Assembly: GCF_012275445.1 (NCBI RefSeq)
Contig: NZ_JAAZQK010000009.1
Location: 124,001-188,000 of the forward strand
Reading direction: 5' to 3'
From: Rhizobacter sp. SG703
GTDB lineage: Bacteria > Pseudomonadota > Gammaproteobacteria > Burkholderiales > Burkholderiaceae_C
DNA: 64,000 nt
In this document: piece by piece, positions 52,432 to 59,864 of the stretch
Position numbering within the stretch: position 1 is the first letter of the stretch
How the letters are laid out: every line of letters begins with the position of its first letter
The notes under the pieces: model-generated
Database searches by the model: none
The model's input: only the letters and a program-made list of their open reading frames with translations
What the model was told of the DNA's origin: nothing
Translations under genes and position numbers: made by a program

Positions 52432-52922
52432 TGTTCGCCTCCGATGAAATCGTCGAGGGTCGGCGGCTGGTTCGCCCAGTAGCCGAACTGCAGGTCGCTG
52501 TAGCCCATCGGGTGCGCCTGCGCCAGGTTCCAGGCCCAGCCTTGCGTGTAGGCCTCGGCCGAGATCACCACGCTGTCGGGCGGTTGCCCGGCGGCGTTGG
52601 CCTTCTGCAGGTCGCCGGGTGCGTACCAGCTGCCCAGCAGCCACATCAGCATCACGCTGCGTGCGAGCAGGCGGACCGCCGGATCCGATTGCGTGAGGAT
52701 GAGGTCGGCGATGGTGGCCGGCGGTTGCTGAGCGTTCGCCGCATAGACGGCCAGCAGCTGGTTGAAGGTGTCGGGCTGCTCCCGCTGCACGTAGTCGAAG
52801 TAGGCCTGCTTGATGTCCTTCGGGTCGAGCGGCGGCGCCAGTGCCGACGCGGCGATGCCGGTGAGCAGGGCGGACAGGTCGACGAAGGTTTGCAGCGGTG
52901 TGCTGCTCGCTGTGGTGTTCAT
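52428..52922 (-). CDS. Sugar dehydrogenase small (hitch-hiker) subunit-like protein
   Basis: A 164-residue protein with the pattern of the small subunit of membrane-bound FAD sugar dehydrogenases: FVDLSALLTGIAASAL near the N-terminus, then LMWLLGSWYAPG and a C-terminal YTQGWAWNLAQAHPMGYSDLQFGYWANQPP. In known enzymes this subunit chaperones and exports the flavin subunit with a twin-arginine signal. None is evident here, which is odd. It overlaps the GMC gene and the upstream cytochrome gene by about four bases each, implying tight coupling. Confidence 0.75.
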   Translation of the reverse strand: MNTTASSTPLQTFVDLSALLTGIAASALAPPLDPKDIKQAYFDYVQREQPDTFNQLLAVYAANAQQPPATIADLILTQSDPAVRLLARSVMLMWLLGSWYAPGDLQKANAAGQPPDSVVISAEAYTQGWAWNLAQAHPMGYSDLQFGYWANQPPTLDDFIGGEQ

Positions 52923-54319
52923 TGGGCGCGCTCCAGCACGAAGGTGAAGTCCGACGGCCGACCGGTGGTGTCGGTGGCGTTGTTGTGGCAGGCCATGCAG
53001 CTCGACGAGGCCTGCGGCACGGTGCCCTGCGTGTAGGTCTCGAGCGTGGTGTTGGCCAGGAAGGTCGGCGCGGGCACGCCGGTGGGGTCGGTCTTGCTCT
53101 TGGCGTTGGTCGGCCACTGCGTGCTCACCAGCTCGTAGTTCTGCCACACCGTGCCGCGCAGGATCGCCTGGAAGCTGCTGTTCAGCGCCACGGTGGGGGC
53201 GGTGAGCGGCGTGACGCGGGTGACCTGGCTGGTGAAGCCGTTCGGGAAGGGCTGCAGGTTGGGGTTCCACGGGCGCGGCGGCGGCTGGTTGACCGCGCAC
53301 GACTTGCAGGACGGGTCGTGGAAGTTGTAGTGCGCCTTCAGCGTGCCGGCCTTCACCTGCGCACTGGTGGGCACGTTGTCCACCTGCTCGAAGGTGGACC
53401 AGTTCCACTGCGGCTCGTTCACGTTCTTGTGCGCGGCGTGCCAGCCCACCAGCCCGAGCGACACCTTGCGGCAGCTCTCCGCGACCTTCGGGTTCTGCGA
53501 CGGCGGGTTGTAGGCCAGCGCGTCGACGGTGTGGAAGCGGCCCGGGTCGTCGCCCGGCCCCATCACCTTCCACGCGGCCTTGACCATCACGGCGCCCATC
53601 GTGCCGGTGCTGCCGCCGGTGACGTTGCCGGCCGGGAATGCCACCGGGCCGTTGAAGGCCTGCTGCCCCTGCTTGCTGTACAGCCGGTTCTGCACGATGA
53701 ACTGGAACATCGGCTCGTTCACGAGGATCTCGTAGCGCACGTAGTTGCCGTTGAGGTCGATCAGCGGGCCGCTGTCGAACGGCTGGTTCACCTCGCTGGT
53801 CACCTCGGCCGGCACGGTGCCGCCCTTGTTCAGCTCGGCGCGCCGCACGACGCGCAGCGAGGCCGCACCGGGGATGAGCCTGCAGGCCTCGGGCGTGACG
53901 CGCGGCGCGTTCCACCCGCCCGGTGCCGCGCCGCCCGGCAGCATCACGTCGGAGACCTCGCGCCAGGCCTGCCACTGCGTGGGCGCGTTGCTGCCCGGCA
54001 GCGGCGCGGCGCCTTCGCGCGGGGCGTTCAGCCCGACGAAGGTGAGCCACGAGAACATGTCGAACCCGTGCTGCAGGTTGACGATGTCGTCGAACGGCGG
54101 CACGAGTTGCGGTGCGCACGGCGTGCCCGAGGTGAGCAGCGCGGGCGCGATCGCCACGTCGGGCGGGGTGATGTTGCAGGTGGCGATCACCGGGTCGATC
54201 GGCGGCGGTGCGGCGGCGTCGCCGCGCAGCGAAGGCGGGGTGGCCGGCGAGGAGCAGCTCGCGAGCATCGCCATCGACAGCAGCAGGGGCAGGGCGGCCG
54301 GCGTGAAGCGGGTGCACAT
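52919..54319 (-). CDS. Monohaem cytochrome c-like lipoprotein
   Basis: A 466-residue exported protein. The signal peptide ends in lipobox MLASC, so it is a likely lipoprotein. A single c-type heme site CMACH lies near the C-terminus (SSSCMACHNNATDTTG), preceded by FLANTTLETYTQG. An internal CKSC motif lacks the His. The body is otherwise unlike standard cytochrome c domains and may bind substrate or the flavin subunit. Sequence around the heme resembles the product of the next gene upstream, so the two are probably paralogues. It overlaps the small-subunit start. Confidence 0.75.
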   Translation of the reverse strand: MCTRFTPAALPLLLSMAMLASCSSPATPPSLRGDAAAPPPIDPVIATCNITPPDVAIAPALLTSGTPCAPQLVPPFDDIVNLQHGFDMFSWLTFVGLNAPREGAAPLPGSNAPTQWQAWREVSDVMLPGGAAPGGWNAPRVTPEACRLIPGAASLRVVRRAELNKGGTVPAEVTSEVNQPFDSGPLIDLNGNYVRYEILVNEPMFQFIVQNRLYSKQGQQAFNGPVAFPAGNVTGGSTGTMGAVMVKAAWKVMGPGDDPGRFHTVDALAYNPPSQNPKVAESCRKVSLGLVGWHAAHKNVNEPQWNWSTFEQVDNVPTSAQVKAGTLKAHYNFHDPSCKSCAVNQPPPRPWNPNLQPFPNGFTSQVTRVTPLTAPTVALNSSFQAILRGTVWQNYELVSTQWPTNAKSKTDPTGVPAPTFLANTTLETYTQGTVPQASSSCMACHNNATDTTGRPSDFTFVLERAQ

Positions 54320-54333
54320 GGGGCGTCTCCCTG

Positions 54334-55749
54334 TCACTTGGTGGGCAGCGGGTTGATCGGGAACAGGTGGCTGGTGCCGGTGCTGGTGGTCGACGAATGG
54401 CAGCCGAAGCAGCCCATCGACGCCGACTTGTTCGGGATCACCACCTGGTGATAGGTCTCCATCGTGGTGTTGGCCAGCAGCAGCGAGCCGCGCAGTGCCG
54501 GCGAGGTCGGGCCGGAGGGGATCGAGCCGTCGCTGGTCCACACCGCGCCCACCTGCGTGTAGTTGCCGCGCACGTCGCCCACCAGGCCGAGCATCACGTC
54601 GATGTCGAGGTTCAGCGAGATCAGCTGGCTGTTGTTGCCGGCCGAGGCCGCGGTGGGCGCATTGCCCCACGGGTTGACGCGGTAGACGTTGTTCTGGCGG
54701 ATCGAGTTGCCGTTGGTCGCGACGACGTTGCCGGTGGCCGGATCGATCGTCATCTGCGGCACCAGCGCGCCGCTCTGCGACCCGCCGCTGGCCATGAAGG
54801 ACCAGGTGCCGGTCGAGTTGTACGGCACCTGCACCGTGCTGCCGAAGAGAGTGTTGAAGTAGAACGAATTGTCCGGCGCGTTGTTGCGGTGCTCGAAGGT
54901 GGCCCAGACCATCTCGGGGTGGCCCTGCACCGCGCCGACGATGTGGATGCCGACCAGCGCCAGCGTCTTCGCGACCGTGGGCGACTGCTTGTTGATCGTC
55001 CACAGCGTGCTGCTCGTCTTCACGTAGTTGGGCACGGTGGCGTCGATGGTGACGTAGTCGGCCGCGTTGGGCACGGTGGCGGCATCGACCCAGGCGGTCT
55101 TCAGTTCCAGCCCGAGGGCGTTGGCATCGGGCAGCGATGTGCCCTGGCTCGATGCGTAGCTCACCACCGAGGCGAGCCCGGCTTGCGTGTTGGGGAAGGG
55201 CGCGGTCGCGGGAATCGCCTTGTTCGACACCGCGGTGTTGAACCAGGCGTAGACGTCGTTCGCGTGCACGCCGAAGTAGACCAGCGAGCCGTTCATCGAC
55301 AGCACGGTGTCGCCGCCGCCGGCCTGGCCGCCGGGCTGGATGCTTTGCGGCTTGGTGCCGCGCACCGCGAAGCTGTGGCGCACGACGCCTGCCGCGTTGG
55401 GAATGTAGTGACCGCCCGAGTTGTCGAAGTTGATGTCGAAGAAGGTGGGTGACTCCAGCACGATGCCGCCGGCGGCCGGCGACGAGATCCACAGGAACAT
55501 CTGGTGCGCCCACTTGTAGAAGTCGCAGGTGGTGTTCTGCTGCGGGAAGGCGACGCTGTTGGCGAAGGTGACGAGCCCGCCCTTGGCGATGCTGCCGGAG
55601 GCGAACCAGTGGCTCAGCTCCTTCGGCGAGAGCGAGCAGGCGCCGTTGGGGTATTGCAGGTTGGCCGGGAAGGCACGGACCTGGGCCTGGGCGGGGGCCA
55701 GCGTGAATGCCGCGATGGCGGCGGCGAGCAGTCGGTGGGTGATTCGCAT
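54334..55749 (-). CDS. Periplasmic monohaem cytochrome c-like protein
   Basis: A 471-residue protein with a cleavable signal peptide (MRITHRLLAAAIAAFTLAPAQA). One heme motif CFGCH occurs near the C-terminus (ASMGCFGCHSSTTSTGTSHLF), following LLANTTMETYHQV, nearly the same as LANTTLETY in the downstream paralogue. The remainder, rich in Asn, Ser and Gly, is not recognised. It is the first gene of a four-gene minus-strand operon with a 14-base gap to the next gene. It probably serves as an electron acceptor or scaffold for the GMC dehydrogenase (inference). Confidence 0.72.
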   Translation of the reverse strand: MRITHRLLAAAIAAFTLAPAQAQVRAFPANLQYPNGACSLSPKELSHWFASGSIAKGGLVTFANSVAFPQQNTTCDFYKWAHQMFLWISSPAAGGIVLESPTFFDINFDNSGGHYIPNAAGVVRHSFAVRGTKPQSIQPGGQAGGGDTVLSMNGSLVYFGVHANDVYAWFNTAVSNKAIPATAPFPNTQAGLASVVSYASSQGTSLPDANALGLELKTAWVDAATVPNAADYVTIDATVPNYVKTSSTLWTINKQSPTVAKTLALVGIHIVGAVQGHPEMVWATFEHRNNAPDNSFYFNTLFGSTVQVPYNSTGTWSFMASGGSQSGALVPQMTIDPATGNVVATNGNSIRQNNVYRVNPWGNAPTAASAGNNSQLISLNLDIDVMLGLVGDVRGNYTQVGAVWTSDGSIPSGPTSPALRGSLLLANTTMETYHQVVIPNKSASMGCFGCHSSTTSTGTSHLFPINPLPTK

Positions 55750-55947
55750 GGGGGCTCCCTGGTGGTGGGTGCCGCCCTTGGCGGTACTGCTGGCTGTTGG
55801 GCTGGCGTGATGGGGATCAGACCAGCGAAGGGAGCTTGGGGGAATCAGCGCTGGGCTGATTTGCGATGGGTGAAAAGCCTAGGGATTCGCTGCCGCCCTG
55901 TGCCGTTGCCCCGTGCCCGCCCCGTGGAGACTGGCCGTCTTGCCGCG

Positions 55948-56349
55948 TCAGCCGACGAGCTGTGCGTTGGTCAGCGCGACGCCGCCGATTCCCCAGGCGC
56001 CGTCCACGGCGTGAACCACGTTGACCCAGATGCGCTCCCTGGGGTGACGCCCGCCGGACATCGAATGAATGATGTCGGTTGCCTCTTCGATGTACCCCGA
56101 CTGAATCTCGCGGCTGTTGAATGCGAACGCCGGGACTTTCCATTCGACAAATGCGACGGAGGCCTCCTTCGATCCGGAGAACGTGTACTCCTGCGGCACG
56201 ACGTTGATCGAACCAACGATGTTCGGCGTGACGGCCGTGTTTCCCGTCAATCCGTGCCACTTGATCATGGCGTCCGAAAGCCGGGCGAATGCCAGTCGTT
56301 CTTGGCCCTTTGGCAGAACGCCTTCGGTGAGGGTGAGGGTGAGAGGCAT
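55948..56349 (-). CDS. Tautomerase-family protein
   Basis: A 133-residue protein starting MPLTLTLTEGVLPKG. A Pro directly after the initiator Met is the catalytic base of the tautomerase (4-oxalocrotonate tautomerase/cis-CaaD/MIF) superfamily, and the size fits fused or MSAD-like members. TTGGAG lies five bases before the start. The frame remains open upstream to 56457 across the operator and is rejected. It diverges from a TetR gene whose operator sits in its promoter, so it is probably the repressed target. The substrate is unknown. Confidence 0.78.
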   Translation of the reverse strand: MPLTLTLTEGVLPKGQERLAFARLSDAMIKWHGLTGNTAVTPNIVGSINVVPQEYTFSGSKEASVAFVEWKVPAFAFNSREIQSGYIEEATDIIHSMSGGRHPRERIWVNVVHAVDGAWGIGGVALTNAQLVG

Positions 56350-56411
56350 GGATGCTCCAAGGTGGATGGATTTGGCGGCGCATTGCACAGGTCCGCCAAC
56401 CGACCGTCGAG

Positions 56412-56457
56412 TAACGACCGTGATTTGAACTCTACATAACGATCGTTCTTTGGTCAA
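56412..56457. promoter_or_regulatory. TetR-type operator and tautomerase promoter
   Basis: On the minus strand TTGACC (56452-56457) and TAGAGT (56429-56434) are separated by 17 bp. The perfect palindrome AACGATCGTT (56438-56447) lies inside the spacer. A second similar site TAACGACCGTGA is at 56412-56423. A TetR repressor bound here would block polymerase. Confidence 0.6.
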
Positions 56458-56492
56458 CTACAATCCGGTCTGCGCAATCGACGGGAATCTCG

Positions 56493-57071
56493 ATGTCAAG
56501 GTCCGAACAGAAGGCGCAGACGCGCCAGCGCATCCTTGAGGGCGCCGGCCGCGCGTTTCGCAAAGGGGGGTACGCCGGCACCGGCGTGGATGGCCTGGCC
56601 AAGGAGGCTGGTGTCACGTCGGGCGCCTTCTACGTGCACTTCGATTCGAAGGGCGCTGCCTTCCGCGAATCGCTCAAGCATGGCATGGACGAACTGCGCG
56701 GCGGAATCCTCTACTTCCAGGCGGAGCATGGACGCCGCTGGTGGCCGGAGTTCGTGAGGTTCTACCTGAGCGTGAAGCGCCGCTGCGATTTGTCGGAGGG
56801 ATGCACGCTGCAGTCGATGCCCACCGAAGTGGCACGTTCCGATCCAGAGTCGCGAACGGCCTTCGAGGTGGCATTGCGCGAAGTTGCAGAAGCCGTTGTC
56901 GACGGGCCAGCGTCGCCGCGTGCACCGAAGGACGTCGATGCGGCGTGCGCGGCCCTGGCTTCACTGGTCGGTGCCGTCACCCTCGCTCGGGCAGTCGGAA
57001 GCTCGACCTTCGCCGACCAGATTGCAGCTGCCACCGAGCTGGCATTGCTGGGGCCCGTTCGGTCAACGTAG
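56493..57071 (+). CDS. TetR-family transcriptional regulator
   Basis: A 192-residue regulator. The N-terminal DNA-binding domain shows TRQRILEGAGRAFRKGGYAGTGVDGLAKEAGVTSGAFYVHF-type sequence (residues 9-50), with the recognition helix around TSGAFYVHF. The C-terminal ligand-binding half includes LSEGCTLQSMPTEVARSD, a feature of the TetR_C branch near AcrR/NemR-like regulators. It is divergent from the tautomerase gene, with palindromic sites between them. Confidence 0.92.
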   Translation: MSRSEQKAQTRQRILEGAGRAFRKGGYAGTGVDGLAKEAGVTSGAFYVHFDSKGAAFRESLKHGMDELRGGILYFQAEHGRRWWPEFVRFYLSVKRRCDLSEGCTLQSMPTEVARSDPESRTAFEVALREVAEAVVDGPASPRAPKDVDAACAALASLVGAVTLARAVGSSTFADQIAAATELALLGPVRST

Positions 57072-57208
57072 GCTCCGCTGAGACAGCAGACATGCAGTCG
57101 CAACCGCTGAGCAGGCAATGCGCAGGCTTCTATGCGATCGATCTCGGGGCGCTCACGGGCGGCCCGCTTCGCGATGCCGTCTCCTTGGGTCGAAGCTCCC
57201 TTCCCGAC

Positions 57209-57466
57209 GCGCGGCTGGAATGCGAGCAACACCCAGCCGGAATCCCCACCCTGGGCCTTGCCCGTCGCCACGAACTCTTCGCGTCAGCGAGCGACGCTCC
57301 CGAAGTTCGCGTCGAGCGCCAGGGCCATCGCCGGCGTCATCGCGTTGCCGTCGCCGCCGAGGCAGCCGAAGTACAACTCGCGCAGCAGCATCGAGTTGGC
57401 TGCGGCGAGTTCCTCGCGCTGAGGCCGTTGACCTGGCAACGGCTGCTCTTGAATTCGTGAATCCAT
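57209..57466 (-). pseudogene. chrC: Decayed chrC (Fe/Mn superoxide dismutase family) remnant
   Basis: The ATG at 57466 is 10 bases after the chrA stop with GAGGAATCAAC before it. The frame reads into REELAAANSMLLRELYF and FGSVAR, then hits TGA at 57284-57286. It continues in the same frame as REEFVATGKAQGGDSGWVLL. These pieces together match the central part of ChrC-type superoxide dismutases, with the TGA standing where a Trp is expected (FGSVARW). The N-terminal metal-binding His region and the C-terminal DxxxH region are missing. The coding sequence is therefore truncated at both ends and interrupted by a nonsense codon. Homology is judged from memory of the family. Confidence 0.72.
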
Positions 57467-57475
57467 GTTGATTCC

Positions 57476-58843
57476 TCAGACGGTGGCGAAGATGGCGGCA
57501 TGCGCCAGGCGGCAGGCCAGGCCGGCGATGCCTGAACCCAGCACGACCGGAATGACGTCCAGCTTGAAGCGGAACAGCGCCACTGCCGCAGCGAGGCCGA
57601 TGAGTGCCGAAGGCCACTCGAAGGGCCCGGCAAGTCCGTGGGGCCACAGCACGTGGTACGCGAAGAACACCGCCAGGTTCACGATGACGCCGACGACGGC
57701 GGCGGTGATGCCGGTCAACGGCGCCGTGAACTTCAGGTTGCCGTGTGTCGACTCGATGAACGGCGCCCCCAGCAGGATGAAGAAGAACGACGGCAAGAAG
57801 GTGAAGAAGGTCACCACGACCGCAGCCACCGCTCCCGAAAGCAGCAGCGAGTCGCCGCCGAAGATGGCACCGGTCCAGCCGCCGACAAAGCCGACGAAGG
57901 ACACCACCATGATGAGCGGCCCGGGGGTCGTCTCGCCCAGCGCCAACCCGTCGATCATCTGCGTCGGCGTGAGCCAGTGGAAGGTGTCGACCGCGCCCTG
58001 GTAGACATACGGCAGCACCGCGTACGCACCCCCGAACGTCAGCAGTGCTGCCTTGGTGAAGAACCAGGCCATCTGCGTGAGCACCGCGTCCCACCCATAG
58101 GCAACGGTGAGGGCGCCGATCGCCGCGGCCCACAGTGCCACGAAGCCGACCAGCACTTTGCGAAACCGCGCCCAGGTGAACAGCGCGTGCTGGGGCGTGG
58201 GCGTGTCGTCGTCGATGAGCGCCGGGCCGAACCCCTCGGCGGCCTTGCCATGGCCACCGCCGACCTTGAACTTGTCGGGCGCGTACCTGCCGCCGACGTA
58301 GCCGACGAGACCCGCGGCCAGGACGATGACCGGAAACGGAACCCTCGCGGCAAAGATCGCAATGAACGCTGCCGCCGCGATGCCCCACAGCCAGCGATTC
58401 TTCAGCGCACGCAATCCCACCCGGTACGCGGCATGGACGACCAGCGCCGTGACGGCAGGCTTGATGCCATAGAAGAGGCCAGCGATGACCGGCACGTTGC
58501 CGAAGGCCATGTAGACCCACGACAGCGCGATGAGAATGAACAGGGACGGCAACACGAAGAGGCCGCCCGCCACGATGCCGCCCGCGGTGCGGTGCATCAA
58601 CCATCCGAGGTAGGTCGCCAGCTGCTGCGCTTCGGGGCCGGGCAACAGCATGCAGTAGTTCAGCGCGTGGAGGAATCGGCTTTCCGATATCCAACGCCGT
58701 CGCTCGACGAGTTCCTCGTGCATCAGGGCGATCTGTCCGGCGGGCCCGCCGAAACTGATGAGGCCCAGCTTGAACCAGTAGGAGAAGGCCTCGGCGCGAG
58801 TCGGTGGCTCGGGCGCCTGCAGCGTGGTGGCTTCAGCGGTCAT
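57476..58843 (-). CDS. chrA: Chromate efflux transporter ChrA
   Basis: A 455-residue long-chain CHR-family membrane protein that exports chromate by a proton-linked mechanism. Two homologous halves each begin with a CHR signature: FKLGLISFGGPAGQIALMHEE in the first and FFTKAALLTFGGAYAVLPYVYQ in the second. The conserved PGP motifs are LLPGPEAQQ and ETTPGPLIMV. About ten transmembrane segments are visible. The start at 58843 has GGAG upstream and overlaps the chrB 3' end by 11 bases. It is followed by a decayed chrC. Confidence 0.95.
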   Translation of the reverse strand: MTAEATTLQAPEPPTRAEAFSYWFKLGLISFGGPAGQIALMHEELVERRRWISESRFLHALNYCMLLPGPEAQQLATYLGWLMHRTAGGIVAGGLFVLPSLFILIALSWVYMAFGNVPVIAGLFYGIKPAVTALVVHAAYRVGLRALKNRWLWGIAAAAFIAIFAARVPFPVIVLAAGLVGYVGGRYAPDKFKVGGGHGKAAEGFGPALIDDDTPTPQHALFTWARFRKVLVGFVALWAAAIGALTVAYGWDAVLTQMAWFFTKAALLTFGGAYAVLPYVYQGAVDTFHWLTPTQMIDGLALGETTPGPLIMVVSFVGFVGGWTGAIFGGDSLLLSGAVAAVVVTFFTFLPSFFFILLGAPFIESTHGNLKFTAPLTGITAAVVGVIVNLAVFFAYHVLWPHGLAGPFEWPSALIGLAAAVALFRFKLDVIPVVLGSGIAGLACRLAHAAIFATV

Positions 58844-59783
58844 GGGGCTCCTGCATTGCTGCATGAAGGGAGTCGAACAGCGGAATCGCTGCGGCCAGCA
58901 GCGCGTCGTCGGTGTCGTGCGTGGCCTGCAGGCCCCTGACGAGCATCTCGACGCCCGCGGCCTCATCGACGGCGGTGCCGCCGATGTCGATGCAGTGGAC
59001 GAGCCCGGCGAAGCGCCGAACGGCTGGATCTGCCATCAGCCCGAAACTCTCGGCGACCACCTCGAAGGTCACTTTGTCGCCCACGTGGGTGAATGTCGCA
59101 CCGTCGAAGTCGTACCCGAGGGCGGTCTTCGGGCACTTCTTCGTGTTGGCCAGCCAGGTGAACGTGGGCGATCGGTCAATGAAGCGCTGCACGAGCCAGG
59201 CCGTCGCGAGGCGGTCGACCCATGGCCGCTTGCGGGTCGCCCAGGTGCGCCCCTGGTAGTCGGCGATGGAACGCGATGCAACAGCGGCCTGCGCCGACGC
59301 GGGTTCGTCGGGCGACAAGTGCAGTTCGACCTCGCGCCGCAGTGCAGTGAGGGCGTCGGTGGCCTTCTGGCTGCCGTTGCCGGCAAAGAAATCACCGGCC
59401 TGGATGGCCTGCAGCTGCTGTTCCAGCATCCGCAGGCCCCTGTGCAGCTCTGCCTCAGATGCCCTCTTGATGCTGCCGCGACCCTCCTTGATCGACTGGA
59501 GCAGCCCGGCGTAGAGGTCCGACCGGTCGAACAAGCCGCGGAACGCCTTGTCTTGTGCCTCGTCGCGGGCCGGCACCACCAGCATGTGGGCCTCGGCGCC
59601 TGCCCCGGAGATGGTCCGTTCCAGGTCCCACAGCGCCTGCGCGGTCGGCGCGTGTTCCGGAAGGATGTAGACGCCTTCGCGCAGCGTGCCGGCGCCCGTG
59701 GCCTTCAGCGCGCGCCAGACCCTGACGCGCAAAGCGCTGGGCTTGGTCGGAAGCGTCGCGGTCAGTATCAGCCAATTGATCAT
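58833..59783 (-). CDS. chrB: Chromate resistance regulator ChrB
   Basis: A 316-residue protein. The N-terminal half (residues 1-150) begins INWLILTATLPTKPSALRVRVWRALKATGA, the ChrB winged-helix-like region. The C-terminal half contains RPWVDRLATAWLVQRFIDRSPTFTW and YDFDGATFTHVGDKVTFEV, the ChrB C-terminal domain. In characterised systems ChrB is a chromate-sensing repressor of its operon. The ATG at 59783 is chosen because the frame above it crosses the intergenic region. An inverted repeat upstream is a candidate operator. It is divergent from the transporter gene at 59865. Confidence 0.9.
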   Translation of the reverse strand: MINWLILTATLPTKPSALRVRVWRALKATGAGTLREGVYILPEHAPTAQALWDLERTISGAGAEAHMLVVPARDEAQDKAFRGLFDRSDLYAGLLQSIKEGRGSIKRASEAELHRGLRMLEQQLQAIQAGDFFAGNGSQKATDALTALRREVELHLSPDEPASAQAAVASRSIADYQGRTWATRKRPWVDRLATAWLVQRFIDRSPTFTWLANTKKCPKTALGYDFDGATFTHVGDKVTFEVVAESFGLMADPAVRRFAGLVHCIDIGGTAVDEAAGVEMLVRGLQATHDTDDALLAAAIPLFDSLHAAMQEPHDR

Positions 59784-59788
59784 GAAGC

Positions 59789-59827
59789 AAATATCACACA
59801 TGGCAATGATTGCTACAAGGGATATTT
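59789..59827. promoter_or_regulatory. Candidate ChrB operator region
   Basis: The palindrome GCAATGATTGC (59803-59813) lies within a wider inverted pair AAATATC (59789-59795) and GATATTT (59821-59827), between divergent chrB and the transporter gene. The role is inferred from position only. Confidence 0.4.
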
Positions 59828-59864
59828 CGATGGACGTCCTGGCCCTCGCAGATGTGCTCCACTG

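Noticed and set aside
49762-52482. Open frame of about 906 codons opposite the GH3 and GMC genes
   Set aside because: It spans two well-supported genes on different strands and shows only low-complexity Arg/Gly/Ala sequence, so it is a compositional shadow.
55750-55947. A possible small gene upstream of the cytochrome operon
   Set aside because: No frame has a start with a ribosome-binding site and plausible composition. It is probably the promoter region of the four-gene operon, though no clear hexamers were seen.
57153-58694. A 513-codon minus-strand frame overlapping chrA
   Set aside because: It is out of frame with chrA, which has full ChrA motifs, and shows low-complexity Arg/Gly/Ala sequence.
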